The notes: generated by a model not told the origin, from the letters alone. Counted from the first letter of the stretch, positions 36,395 through 48,522 are shown. The stretch is DNA of 64,000 nucleotides from Tolypeutes matacus (GCA_026826555.1 JAKSZT010053881.1:9795485-9859484); one strand, 5' to 3'. Translations and numbers: made by a program.

Positions 36395-38010
36395 ACTGGT
36401 ACATTTAAATATATTTCTTATATTTTTATGTACCATATAGTAATTCAGGAAAATGTTTTCAATAAAGCGTTTATTGGAAGGAACTTTTTACTTAGGATTC
36501 ATAACTTAGGGAAATCTCAAATTCTTCATCTTCAACTACTGAAAAGGATAATTTTTAACACTTAATGTTTAAATATTTAACATCCATAATTTGAAAACTA
36601 TGGGAGTTGTCTTCTGAAAACATTCTTGTAAAGTCTTACTGTTTTGAAATTTGACTAAGAACAAAGTGTTTTTGGGATACCTCATTTTTCTTTAACAGTT
36701 TTATCTTAACACTGTTTTGTTATTATATCTTGCTTAGGAATTATATTTGGATTATTCATATATCTTGTTTACATGAATTAGGAAGTTTTCCTTCTTATTA
36801 AATTTTGAGTTGATGTTCTATTTTTAATTCATCATCTCAAGTTGTGAAGAATTCCCCAATAGGACTTTTTTGGGGAAGATTTATGGCTTAAATGGAAGTA
36901 AACAGCTAAAGCTTAAATATAGCTCTTAAAAATTATTTTTTTATGTTATTAATGTTAGTATATAATACAGGTCTACAAATATTTGATTTCTGATAAAATC
37001 TAATCTCTGTTATTCTGCCTATTATTTAAATTTTTATAAACATTTTTATTTCCAATATACAATGTTCTTGAGAAAGTAATACACTTAATGTACCATCTTT
37101 AATGCTTGAATAATTTCTTTCCCTATATAATTGAAAGTTACTAATTTTTGTTTTTATACATAAAATTGTTTCACAAGCATCATTAATTATTGCTTTATTT
37201 TATTCTTCAACTGACTGATAAAATAAGGGTAGAAGGACATTTCACTCCATTTCATCTAGAATGTTTATATATGAAAGTGATTGTTTAGGTAATAACAGTA
37301 AATCTGAATTATGTGGTTGTTCAAATTAGAGATTGTTACACTAATTAGATATTACAGAAGCCTATGCAATCATAAGATCATTGATCATACAAAAGTTCAG
37401 TGATGCCAGGCTTACTAAATGCATTGCCAAATAGAGGGTTTAGGCCCAATACCAAAGCTAAACTTCTCTACAACCCTGTTAAAATGAAAAGAAGCACACT
37501 TATTTTCCAGTTGCTCTATCTACCTATCAGAGAACCACATACCCAACAGGAAAAAAAAAAAGTGTTTAACAACTATCTACAATGATGATGAAGTTTCTGT
37601 GGCTATATAGCATATTGGAAACATTGACATTTAGGATGTGTTCAGGATTTATCAGGCAGTTAATGTCATCCTAAGCAAAAGTTTAGCTGAGGAAAGTTAA
37701 AGACCAGGTGTTGCTTTATGTTCATTGACTTGCCATTCAGTGTCTTGTGAACAATCATTTAATCATCATTCTGAGAAAACTGCTAAATCACTGAAGACGT
37801 ATCAGAAGAAGAAGTTTGTACTTCATTTTTCACCAGTTCACTTATTTATTTTTCTTCCAATTCATTTAGAAATGATAAACTAGCAATTTACACTGGGTTG
37901 TTTTTTTTAATGGACTAATTTTATTTGACTGTTTTCTAGAGCTACTTTTCTATAGATTTAATCAGATGTCTTTAATTAAAACAGGCTACACCAGACACTC
38001 CTAATGAGTT
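36395..38010. other. RPAP2 intron, no feature
   Basis: AT-rich, unclassified. No exon-like segment fitting the RPAP2 phase was recognised. Confidence 0.55.
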
Positions 38011-38024
38011 AGATTTGCTCAGAG

Positions 38025-38140
38025 GCAACAGTTCTCAAAAGTGGGGGCTGATTGGAATCACCTGAGAGGTGATGCCCTAGTCCCACTCCCTCACCCCAAA
38101 GATTCTGATTTAATTGGCATATGACCTTCAGAAGGCAGGA
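38025..38140 (+). repeat. MER5A-like DNA transposon remnant
   Basis: Pattern 'cagttctcaaaagtgggggc ... ggaatcacctgagaggtgat ... ccccaaagattctgattta'. Followed by a T-run and AT-rich sequence to 38690. Confidence 0.65.
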
Positions 38141-38692
38141 TTTTTTTTTTTTTTAATGCTCTCTTTAAAGTTTTCCATGCTTTTATGCTCTTCATTGCTC
38201 TTTAATAGGCTGTTTAGGCTATTAAATCCAATGCTATAGGGCACATTACAAAACACATAAATTAAGGGACTATTACATCACTGCCCATACCAGTCCCTTG
38301 GTTCTCTTGTTCTCTCCCTTCTACTCAGTGGGGACAAATTAAAAGAAAAATTTCCGTTACAGTGATTGTCCCCAGTTTTCTTTTCTATTCTTAAGAACCT
38401 TTTTCATTTTCCATCAGAGATCACAAATGAAACTATTAAGTAGTGATTAATTTGTTTTCCTTTATTAGTAGTAGTAATGAAAAATACTATCAGTTTATTG
38501 CCAGTTTAACTTCCAGTGAGAACTTCTGTTCAGCACTTTGATAACTGATGTTACCATACCAAGCTGTTATTATTTCAGTCAAAACAAAGTAACCTGATGC
38601 TTTAGTTAGCTCATATAGTGTTGTTGTAGATAAATTTTTCTTTCTCCTTTAAGGATACTCACGTCATCTGCATTATACTTTAAAAAATAATT

Positions 38693-39100
38693 GGGAGAAG
38701 CAGATGTGGTTCAAGCGATTGGGCTCCTGTCTATAGGAGATCCAGGGTACGATTCCTGGGGCCTCCTGGTGAAGACAAGCTGGCCTGCACAGTGAGCTGG
38801 CCCAAGTGGAGATCTGGCCCACGTGGAGAGCTGGCCCGAGCAGAGAGCTGGCGCAATAAGATGATGCAACAAAAAGAGACACAGAGGATAGACAATAAGA
38901 GACGCAGCAGACCAGGGAGCTGAGGTGGCACAAGAGATTGAGTGCCTCTTTCCCACTGCAGAAGGTCCCAGGATCAGCTCCCAGTGCTGCCTAAAGAGAA
39001 GACAAGCAAACACAGAGGAACACACAGCAAATGGACACAGAGAGCAGACAGCGAGTGCAAAAACAACGGGGGGAGAAATAAATAAATCTTTAAAAAAAAA
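38693..39100 (+). mobile_element. DAS SINE, dimeric form, sense
   Basis: Head GGGAGAAGCAGATGTGGTTCA, B-box-like region, repeated 'gagctggcccaagtggagatc' core, second half 'gggagctgaggtggcacaag', tail AATAAATAAATC plus A-run. TSD unclear because both flanks are A/T runs. Confidence 0.88.
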
Positions 39101-39239
39101 CATGTTTAGAGGATTTCCCCATTACTACTATCATATGGTCTAAGAATTTAAGTATTTCAGGTTGTAAACCATTGTCTGGTCAATTACTTATGATCTTTTG
39201 AAACAGCTCTGGTAGTAATAATCCATGTCAATACTTATA

Positions 39240-39400
39240 CTCATAGCAGTACTTACTGTGTGCTGGCTCTGCTTGGCACTTTACATATATTATCCCATTT
39301 AATTATCCTCATTTTACAGATGAGGCATGAGCGGTTAAGTAACCTCTCTCAAATCATACAACTAGTAGTTGGGTTTGACACTGTCTGTCTAACCCCATAC
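39240..39400 (+). repeat. MIR SINE containing a tandem duplication
   Basis: The MIR 3' half reads 'tgtgctggctctgcttggca ... tcctcattttacagatgagg ... taagtaacctctctcaaatc'. Its end carries the 41-bp duplication annotated next. Confidence 0.8.
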
Positions 39401-39436
39401 AACTAGTAGTTGGGTTTGACACTGTCTGTCTAAAAA
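39355..39436. repeat. 41-bp tandem duplication
   Basis: CATACAACTAGTAGTTGGGT and the following 15 bases occur at 39355 and again at 39396, a period of 41 bp with 35 bp identical. It lies in the MIR 3' part. Confidence 0.9.
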
Positions 39437-41284
39437 GCCCCCTGCTTTTTTTACCACATGATGTTGCCTCTCTTTTTGGTAGATGAAAGGTTACTTAAAG
39501 ACAGCATAGGTTCAGGTTTTTACAATGATTTTCTCATATTTCAAGAAAGGTTTTAGTTTCTTTAATACAGAAGGTCAGCATCCTCTGTATTTGACTTTCC
39601 GTTTGGTCACTTGGTTACTAAACTAGATAATCAAAACTTCTTTCAAACCAGAAATCTAAAGAAGCTTATAAGAGAAACTTAGTTTTATCTTTTATAACTT
39701 CTGCTACCTTGAGGGTTATCATTCTATTCTACCATCTTAAAAAATGTCTAGATAAGGTTATAGCTCCTTTAAAGATAAATATTCTGTCAGTAAAACATCA
39801 GTTTGGCCTTCAGCAAATCTTTTTAAAAATCAGAAGAATAATGCAACTTTACTACATTAAATTGAACTAAGAATGGAAAGACATGCGACTGTATCCCACC
39901 TGTTTTCATTAGATGAAGCTAGACTGTGATTTGACCAAGCTGTTAGTAGCCAGTGCTACTAATTCTCAGGCCACTGTTTATAGAATTCCTGCTATGTGTC
40001 AGACCTTGCACAGACACTGGGATATAATCTCTATCTTAAGCATCCTACCATCTAGTGTGGAAGACAGATAATAAATAGTTAGAATAGTACAGGGAGTTAT
40101 GGAAGCTTATCACAAGGAATTAGCTTTGTCAGGAGGGGAAGGCATTGGTATCATCAGGGACAACCTCCCTGGGAAATATTATAGCTGAAACATGAAGGGT
40201 GAGTACTTATGTAATTTGAATAGTATTGTTTCTCCCAGTCTCTGAAATGGCAGCCTTACTGACACACTAGTCCAAACATTTGTCTAGTTTACTCACATAT
40301 ATACCAAAGAAGCATCTGTTATTCAATGTACTTTGAAAGGTATAGCAAATAGAGAACCAGTAGTCTCACCAGACCAAAAACTCAGCATCTGACTCTGGAA
40401 ATTTCTAAGGGCAATTGTAAAGATCCAATGAACCTAATAGGGTTGTTATAAAAAGTTTTGCAAGAAATCTAGCATTAGTTGCCTCTGAAGTCATTGGTAT
40501 TAAATACGTTTTTTAAAAAAGTCATCAGTTTTCTGTACCCCCAAATAAGAACAGCACTTAAGAGGGTTCTGTTACCTCTGAAACCAAACCTTGTGTCACC
40601 TAAGCTAGCCAAGACCAGAGGCAGTGTTCTTCCATCCTGTAAGAGTTAGCTGCAGACTGCAAACACAGGGAAACTTTGAAATATCTTTTTCCTTTTATAT
40701 TATTTTTATCCTCCTCTTCTTTCATTCCAATTTATGTAGGTGTACTTCTTTCCAGTTTTCTCCATATTTTACATTCAATTAAAAACTAACCCTAGATGAA
40801 ATGATATGGTGTCTGAGATTTGTTTCAAAATTATCCAGGTTAGGGGTGGTAGTGAGTAGAGGGTTGTATGGATGAAACAAGATTGGCCAGGAGTTAATAA
40901 TTGTCAAAGTTGTGTGGCGAGTACATGGGAATTTATTTTACTATTCTCGCTTCTTTTGTATATTTTTCAAATTTAATAAAAAGTTGGGAAATAAAGCAAC
41001 AACACTATTTTGGTAGAGAATGTTGTAAAACTGTTCCAAAAACCTCCATGTTAATCAAGTAAATTATCTTTGAAAATCTCCTTTACTTTTTAGTACCTGC
41101 AAGTCAAAGTCCGTAACTTCAATAAAAAATTGCTTAAATTGGCTTTGCTGCTTTTCAGAAAAGTGCTAGTTGCTTAGAATATAAAATGGTCTCTAGTAAG
41201 GTAACTGGTTTGAGGGCTCCAGATTCTGATAGGACAGCTTCAGCAGATGTGTGACTACTTGTAGGCATCTTGATGACTGTTCAG
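39437..41284. other. RPAP2 intron; possible L2 fragment
   Basis: About 39975-40200 ('attcctgctatgtgtcagac ... ccctgggaaatattatagct') looks like an ancient L2 3' piece. The rest is unclassified AT-rich intron. Confidence 0.45.
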
Positions 41285-41575
41285 AGAATTTTCAGTCAAT
41301 ATTGACAGTGGTAAAGAGTTGACATAAAGAACCATATCCTTCCCTTTGAAATGATAATCAATATTAGGAACTTGTAGAACAGTGATTCTCAAGCCAGTTG
41401 TGTATCAGAATTACCTGGGGATCTTCAAATAAATACTGATGCTTTGCTCCAACCCTGGAGATTGGATTTCATTTGGTTAGTGTTGGGCCTAGACATTAGT
41501 CGTTTTTAAAAGAGCTTCCCAGGGAAGCGGCTGTGGCTCAATCAGTAGGGCTCCCGTTTACCATGTGGGAGGCCC
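41285..41575 (+). repeat. 291-bp inverted duplication, left arm
   Basis: By direct comparison this segment equals the reverse complement of 43912-44202 with no mismatch or gap. It holds ~80 bp of flank, a MER5A-like element, one TSD copy and the first 53 bp of a DAS-III SINE. It ends in the middle of the SINE. Confidence 0.93.
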
Positions 41576-41770
41576 GGGTTCGGTTCCCAGGGCCTCCTGG
41601 TGAAGGCAAGCCCGCCCGCATGGTGCGGTTGGCTGACCCAGCGAGCACAAGCAGCAGGGGGGGGATAAATGAATAAATAAATAAAAACTTAATAAAAAAA
41701 ATAAATAAATAAAAGAGCTTCCCAGGTGATTCTAATGTGCAGCTGGAGTTGAGAGCCTATTTTAGAACCT
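41370..41770 (+). repeat. MER5A-like element split by a DAS SINE
   Basis: 'acagtgattctcaagccagt ... gaattacctggggatcttca' and, beyond the SINE, 'cttcccaggtgattctaatg' are the two parts of a MER5A-like fossil. Removing the SINE and one TSD restores it. Confidence 0.75.
41523..41710 (+). mobile_element. DAS-III-type SINE, sense
   Basis: Complete element: head GGAAGCGGCTGTGGCTCAAT, B-box-like GGGTTCGGTTCCC, 'cagcgagcacaagcagcag', tail AATAAATAAATAAA. TSD AAAAGAGCTTCCCAG at 41508-41522 and 41711-41725. Its first 53 bp also belong to the inverted duplication. Confidence 0.95.
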
Positions 41771-42685
41771 TAACATAAAGCAGCTTTTTCAGCTCTTTGA
41801 AGAATCTTTCCCAGGTGAATAGAGCTGTCCTTTCCACTGAATTGCATCACAGTCATTTATCTATAATATTATGTTGATTTATCTATCATAGTGGTTCTAT
41901 CAGAAGCTGCTTGGTAATGGTTCAGTATTGAATCAAGGTATTTTTCCAAATGTATTTGAATTCAAATTATATTTTGACACACAGTCTTTTTTAAGTTTTA
42001 TGTGATAATCCAAGTATTTTTTCAAGTCTTTATTGAATTTTGAATTATATTTTGAAACTCTGTTTTTAAATGTTTTCTATCAAATATTGCTATTTTTTAT
42101 TTTGAATTATCACTCAGACAATAAGTATACTTTTTTAGCAGCTGTCCTGGAAATTATTTTGGCTCAGCAAAAGGAAAAATATAAGAGCAGGTAAACTTTG
42201 CTATTCTGCCACTACAAGTATTTTTGAATAAAGTAATAAAGACTTTATCTCTTTTATTTATACTTTCTCTAGTGTCTGGTACAGTAGTATAGAGGAGGCA
42301 CTCAATATTAAGCAATATTTTGCTTAATAAGTACATGAATTTATAAAATCTTACATCTGTTTTAACTCTAGGAGATTTGAGTACAGTAAAAAGGAAGTTT
42401 TTTTTTTTTTAACTGTTTTTGCAATTTTTTTGGTACATGCTTATTTGACTTCTTTTGGTTATGTGCTGGATTCTGTTTTAGTGGCTACAGGTACAGCAGT
42501 AAACGAAACAGATTCCTTCATGAAATTTACATTTGAGAGAAGGGATGTATACATTTTAAAAAAACATTATCTTTGTAGTATTATTATGTGATATGCCCTT
42601 TGCTCCCTTTCCCAATCCATTCTCCTTTTCTCTCCAGAAGCAGAGAAGGGGGAAGGTATTAAGGAGGAAAAAGTTATGATTTTAA
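41727..42685. other. RPAP2 intron, spacer of the inverted duplication
   Basis: AT-rich and unclassified; 42395-42412 is a T-run. No exon found. Confidence 0.5.
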
Positions 42686-42689
42686 ATAG

Positions 42690-43410
42690 GTTGGTCAGGG
42701 AAGATCTCATTGAAAAGAGATCTGTGTAAAGACCTAAAAATAGGTGAGGGAGCAAGCCATGTGGATATCTTTGGAAATATATCAGGTAAAGGGACCAACA
42801 GGAGCAAAGGCTCTGAAGCAGAAGCAGGCCTAGTATATTCACAGAGTATTAAGGATGGTGGTGAGGCTGGAGAAATGAGCAAAGGCAAGAGAAGAAAGAG
42901 ATATGTCAGAGAAGTATGAGGCAGGGGTGAGTATAGTACAGATTATATAGACCTTGTAGCCATGGTAATTCTTTAGCTTTCTGGGTTTTTTTCAGAGAAG
43001 GTGTAGTTTTACAGAAAAATAATGCAGAAAGTACAGAGTTCCCATATACCCACCCTCACACACATACTTTTTCCTATTATTAACACTTTTTGTATTAGTG
43101 TGGTACATTTTTACAGCTGATGGAACAATATTATAATTATACTAACTGTAGTCCATGAAAGCAGCAGTGGTAATAAGAAGGATAAGATTCTAGATGTATT
43201 TTGGAGGTAGAACCATCAGGATTTGATGACTAGTTAGCCATGTGGTGTGAAAAGAGTCGGGTTAAGCACAAGATTTTTGGCCTGAGAAACTGGATTCTGA
43301 AATGGTAGAATAGTCATTTACTGAGATGGAGATGTCTCAGAAGGACCAGGTTTTTGAAGGGAAGATGAGGGACTTGGTTTTGGCTGTTCTAAGGTTATTT
43401 TGTTGTTTGT
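42690..43410 (-). mobile_element. L2 LINE, 3'-side piece (antisense)
   Basis: The + strand reads as L2 complement: 'ggtcagggaagatctcattg ... gagcaaaggctctgaagcag ... accttgtagccatgg', then 'tttttggcctgagaaactgg ... catttactgagatggagatg ... gttttggctgttctaaggtt'. It is continued by the piece at 45377. A short L1-3'-like stretch lies at 42985-43160. Confidence 0.65.
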
Positions 43411-43429
43411 GTGTGTGTGTTTTGTTGAT

Positions 43430-43815
43430 GTTGTTTTTCCCAAAATATAGTAGATTTATTTCAAGGAATTGGCTTACAGTGGGGACTGGCAAGTTAAGTC
43501 CAAAAATCCATAGGGCAGGCCATCAGGAAGAGCAGGCTGGATCTCTTGGACATAAGCTACAGCTATTTGTACTATCCACACATGGAAATTCCTCTTCCTC
43601 TGGAAAGTTTCCATTCAGCTCTTGAATACCTTTCACCTGATTGGGCTCACCCAGATTGTCTGGGGGGTAATCTCACTTACTTAAAGTCAACTGATTGTAG
43701 ACTTTAGTCACATCTACAAAATACTTTCACAGCAACACCAAGATTAGTGTTTGAATAACTGGGGACTATGTCCTAACCAGATTGACACATAAAAGTGACC
43801 ATCACAGCAGGGAAA
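43430..43815. repeat. LTR-like interspersed repeat, unclassified
   Basis: The order 'tagatttatttcaaggaattggcttaca ... agattgacacataaaagtgaccatcac' resembles a mammalian LTR-type repeat inserted in the L2. I cannot name it. Confidence 0.35.
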
Positions 43816-43911
43816 AAATTTAAGTACAATTTATGAAATATCATTATTTCCTGTTTAACTATCTGTAATTATTCAAAACATGCCTCACAACTTTGATGAC
43901 CATAAAGATAT

Positions 43912-44202
43912 GGGCCTCCCACATGGTAAACGGGAGCCCTACTGATTGAGCCACAGCCGCTTCCCTGGGAAGCTCTTTTAAAAACGACTAATGTCTAGGC
44001 CCAACACTAACCAAATGAAATCCAATCTCCAGGGTTGGAGCAAAGCATCAGTATTTATTTGAAGATCCCCAGGTAATTCTGATACACAACTGGCTTGAGA
44101 ATCACTGTTCTACAAGTTCCTAATATTGATTATCATTTCAAAGGGAAGGATATGGTTCTTTATGTCAACTCTTTACCACTGTCAATATTGACTGAAAATT
44201 CT
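43912..44202 (-). repeat. 291-bp inverted duplication, right arm
   Basis: Reverse complement of 41285-41575, identical base for base. 43912-43964 is the truncated head of the DAS SINE with no tail of its own, so this arm is the copy and the left arm the source. The arms are 2,336 bp apart. Confidence 0.93.
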
Positions 44203-44640
44203 TTACATGAGTAAAGGCAGAAACTGTTATGAGAAAACAATTTAAGGCACAAACTGTTAAAATAAAACAATTTGACAAGGGCTCTTATCACTTTACATTA
44301 AATAAAAGGAAAACATAAGCAAAACTCGTTATATGTGATAGAAAATGGAACCTAAAAAGTGTTTAATCTCAATTGAGACCTTTGCTTCATCTCAATTATC
44401 AGCTCCCCCAGAACTCTTCATTTGGTTAGTAGGTTATAAATTTAACTTTCTTAACCATACAGACTAAAACATTTTATAGCAGCCAGTATCCGAATATTAA
44501 AAATACTTTTATGTCTAAGAAATTTGTATTATAGTTTCCCTAGAATTAAAACTGATTGCCTTTTCAAAGGGAGTTGCCTTTTCTTATTTATTATAAAAAG
44601 GGCCTGTTTCTACATACCTGTTAGCAAATTAAGGATGTTA
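44203..44640. other. RPAP2 intron, unclassified
   Basis: AT-rich sequence right of the duplicated arm. No feature seen. The stretches 44645-44809 and 45280-45375 look like one old antisense L1 fragment split by the DAS SINE. Confidence 0.45.
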
Positions 44641-44817
44641 CCATCTATTTCTAGCTAGCTAAGGATTGTATCCAGAATAAGTATTGAATTTTATCAAATG
44701 GATTTTTGGCTTTAATTGAGCTAATCATACGGGTTTTCTCCTTTAGTCTATTACTATCCCTATTGCATAGCCATCTTTGCATTCCCATGATAAGTGCTAC
44801 TCTTATCATAATGTATT

Positions 44818-45271
44818 TTTTTTTTTTTTTTTTTTTTTAAGATTTATTTACTTTATCCATTTTAAACACCCCCTCCCCCACCCCACCCCCGGTTGCTGTT
44901 TTGTGTCCATTCACTGGGCAATTCTGTGTGTCTGTTTCCTGCCCTCTCTTCTCATTCTTCTCCTCCAGTCTTCACCAAGATTTGATCCTGGGGACCTCCG
45001 ATGTGGGAGAGAATCATCTTGCCATCTGCGCCACCTCAGTTCCTGGTTTTTCGGCGTGTCTTGGCTCTCCCGTGTCTCTCTCCTGTTACGTCATCATCTT
45101 GCTGCATGGCTCGGCGGGGCCTGGCGGCACGTCTGCGCCTACACACAAGGCCTAGCGGCACATGCGCCTTCTATATATTTTTTTATTTTACTGGGAAGTC
45201 CCAGGGATTGAACCCAGGTCCCTCCATATGGCAGAAGGATGCCCAACCATTTGAGCCACATCTACCCCCCC
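44818..45271 (-). mobile_element. DAS SINE, long form, antisense
   Basis: Long T-run, tail complement, 'gctgttttgtgtccattcac', GC-rich middle (gctcggcggggcctggcggc), head complement 'tttgagccacatctaccccc'. TSD AATGTATT at 44810-44817 and 45272-45279. Confidence 0.92.
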
Positions 45272-45376
45272 AATGTATTCTTTTAATACCCTAATTAATA
45301 AAATTTATTTAATAGCTCATTGAAAGTTTTGCCTTGAGATTGTTCTATAGTTTTTGTGTTTCTCTATGTTTTTTTG

Positions 45377-45790
45377 TGCTAAGTTTTGAGATGCCTATTA
45401 GACATTCAAATGGAGATGTCAAGAAGACAACTAGATGTAGAAGTCTGGAAGTCCCAGGGTAGAGATATAAATTTGAGAGTTGTCAGCACATAGCTTTCTC
45501 ATATTTAAAACTATTCAGATTAGATGACAACACCAAGAGAATGAGTGTATATAGAGGAGAGAAAAGACCCAAGGGCAGAGTCCTGGGGCACTCCAATATT
45601 AAAAGGTCTGAGAAGAGGAGGAGGAAGAGGAACCAGCAGAGAATATTGAGAAAGAGTACAAGTGAGACAGGGAAACAGACAAGTGGAAACCAGAGAGTGT
45701 TCCAAAGAGAAGATAGTGATCAATTGTGTCAAATGCTGCTGATAGATTAAGATGAAAATTGAGAAATGTCAGATTTGGCAATGTGGAAAT
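45377..45790 (-). mobile_element. L2 LINE, reverse-transcriptase piece (antisense)
   Basis: The minus strand shows L2/CR1-type RT motifs in broken frames: LNLSAAFDTIDH (45716-45751) and GVPQ (~45583-45594) followed by SALGSFLSSIYT. The + strand 'gtgctaagttttgagatgcc' continues exactly where the piece ending at ~43405 stops, so everything between was inserted later. Confidence 0.75.
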
Positions 45791-46109
45791 CTTTTGTACA
45801 TTTAATCCTCACAAGAACCATTGAAGTGGTTTTTTTCTGTTTTACTAAATTGAAAAACAGAGCCATTAAGTAACTTGTCCAAGTTAAGCCCTAGAAAGTG
45901 ACAAATCTGGGTATTGAATCCATGTCTTTCTGAATCCTTAACCACTATACTTATACCTCCTTTTTACATCATGTAGACTTAATTTTGTAAAATATTTTAA
46001 AGTATGGGGAAAATTCAGATTAATGTAACAAAGATACACATATTCTTCATTCAGAATTAATAGATGTTGATCTTTTCTAATATTTGATTCATATTTATAT
46101 CCTCCCCCC

Positions 46110-46281
46110 ACCAAGATGGCTCCCTCATCTGTTTACTCATTGTTTTTGCTAGTTGTTTGTGTTTGTTGTCTGCTCGTTGTCTGTTTTTTTGTTTTTTCTT
46201 TAGGAGGGACCAGGAACCAAACCTAGGACCTCCCATGTGGGAAGCAGGCACTCAACTGCTTGAGCCACATCTGCTCTCCCC
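46110..46281 (-). mobile_element. DAS-type SINE fragment, antisense
   Basis: 'gtttgttgtctgctcgttgt ... aggagggaccaggaaccaaac ... cttgagccacatctgctctc' is the complement of a DAS head. The tail is degraded and no TSD is clear, so it is an older copy. Confidence 0.8.
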
Positions 46282-46370
46282 ATCTTTATTTTTAAATAAA
46301 AGAAATAAAGAATTATAGTTTGATTCTCACAAATGTTAAGTGAATGCTGTTTTAGTTTCCTAAATGCAGC

Positions 46371-46890
46371 CAAAGCAATATACCAAAAATGAGTTGGTTT
46401 CTACAGTGGGAACTTATTAGGTTAAAAGCTTACAGTACTGAGGCATAAAAGTGTCCAGATCAAGGCATCATTAGGAGATGCTTTCTCTACAAGCTGCAGC
46501 TGTGGGCCATCAGGCACATGGCAGGGTCCGCTTATCTCTCCCCTCTCCTCTGGGTCTCATTCCTTTCAGCTTTGGGCTGCTCAGTCTGTGGCTTTTCTCT
46601 TTTCCAGAATCAACAGCTTCTGGAGGTGTCTCTCTGCCTCTACAGCCTTCTTTCTGTGTCTTTAGCTTTTTATTCCTCTGTTTATAAAGGACTCTAGTAA
46701 GAGGATTAAGACCCACCTTGGGCCTTACTCTTCTGAAGAGAGCTAATCAAAAAGAATATCTATTAACTGAATCTAATCTAAAGGTCCCATCTACAATAAG
46801 TTTACAAGTACAGGAATGAATTGGCTTTAAGGACAAGATTTTCTGGGGCCCACAAACTGCACAAATGCCTACTGACTACCACACACATGT
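46371..46890 (-). mobile_element. Solo MaLR-type LTR, antisense
   Basis: The + strand starts TGTTTTAGTTTCCTAAATGC and runs through 'ttataaaggactctagtaag ... gattaagacccacc' to 'ggggcccacaaactgc'. This parallels the reverse complement of the LTRs at 51360 and 53550. Non-coding. Confidence 0.6.
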
Positions 46891-47084
46891 CTTGGGCACT
46901 TGGGATAAAGAACAGAAAGATTCCTGCCCTGAGGCAGGGTAAAACAAATAATAATTATATGTTAAAAAATGATAAGTGCTATGGAAAAAATGAAAAAAGA
47001 AAAATGTCTATAGCAGACTAAGGGGATCAGGAATATTTGGATGAGGGGTAGAAGGCAGGGTGTACTTTTAATAAAGTGGTCCTC

Positions 47085-47220
47085 ATAGGCATTATTGCAA
47101 ATGGTGCCATTTGAGCAAAGACCTGAAGAAGGTGAGAAAGTCCTGCAGATATCTAGGGGAACATTATTTCAGGCAGAGGGAATAGCCAGTGCAAAGACCA
47201 TAAGATGTGAAGTCCTCTTC
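47085..47220 (-). repeat. L2 fragment
   Basis: 'gccatttgagcaaagacctgaagaaggtgag ... ggcagagggaatagccagtg' matches the L2 pattern also seen at 42690. Confidence 0.6.
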
Positions 47221-47269
47221 GTTCCCTTTTCCAATCCATTTTCCTCCTTTCCTCCCCAGAAGCAAATGA

Positions 47270-47960
47270 TACTGTAAATTTGATATATATCCTTCCAGTT
47301 CTTGTTTTTATACTTTTACTACATATATTGTGTGTCCATAAACAATATTTAGTATTGTCTGTTCTTGATTTTTATAAGTAATGGCATACCGTCCTTATTT
47401 TCTTTCCGTTCAAAGTTATGAGTGAAATATGTAAGTCTAGTCCATTCTATTTGAGCAATTATTTGGTGTTCTTCTATGAATATGCCACAATTTATTGTTT
47501 TTTTCTCCCTATTGCAAGTAGTGTTACATCAGCTTTCCTCATACACATCTCTAGTGTATAACTGAGAGTTTTTTCAGGGTTATATCTAGAAGTGGATATA
47601 ATTTCTGATGGATATATGCTAAGATAATCATATGCATTTTCAGCTTTATTAGATATTGCCAAATTGGTGTTCAGTTACACACATTGACAGTGTGCAAAAG
47701 GTACTATTTGGTAATGTCAGTCTTCCATTTTCACCAATCTGATGGAATGAAATTTTTGTTTTTAATAAAAATTTCCAAGATTATTAGTGGGATTGAGCTC
47801 CATTAAAATGTTTATTGACCATTCAACTTTTCTCCTCTGTAAATTGCCTGCCCATAAATTCCTCTGTAAATTCCTTGCCCATTTAGCTATTGGTTGGCTT
47901 TTTCTTATTGATTTATATCATTTTTATTTAGAGAGATCTTTGTAAATGCTTTCTGAGAAA
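47270..47960 (-). mobile_element. Old L1 3' fragment, antisense
   Basis: Complement of L1 C-terminal and upstream sequence ('cttctatgaatatgccacaa ... tgccaaattggtgttcagtt ... ccttgcccatttagctattg'). Decayed. Confidence 0.65.
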
Positions 47961-48522
47961 CTGAGGTGATTACAAACTATAGAATTTACTTCCAGTTGTT
48001 TTAAACTAAGTTTTCTTGAATAAATACCAATTCCTACCATTTAGTAAGTTAATTCTCCTTTCTCTAAGTTATAAATTATGACATCCCTGCTTCCAAACTA
48101 ACACAAAGTGGAAAGGTGCAAAAGATGGAGTAAAATTAAAATTGGCAATTTCTTGCCTTATTAGCTTTAATAAAATATTTGAGGGGAAAAGTAGAGGATA
48201 TGACTATGGGGAGATTATATCTATAATATGTATTTTCATAAACCTTGCATATTACTTTCCCATATTGTTCCTATATTCCCATCCTGTATAGTGATAGTAT
48301 TGTAAATATGTAGTGAGGCTGAAACAGTTCCTTTTGAGATGGTCATTGTCAGATACTGACAATCAAGCCATATTGTTATATACTGTTATACTATTGATTC
48401 TTTCATGTCAAAAAATAGTGCTGCTTTGGTGCATGAGATCAGAAATCTGATTTCATCTAAAAATAGGTTTATTTAGATAAATATAAAAATCCTTTGGTAA
48501 ATTTTATCTTACTGTCTTACAG

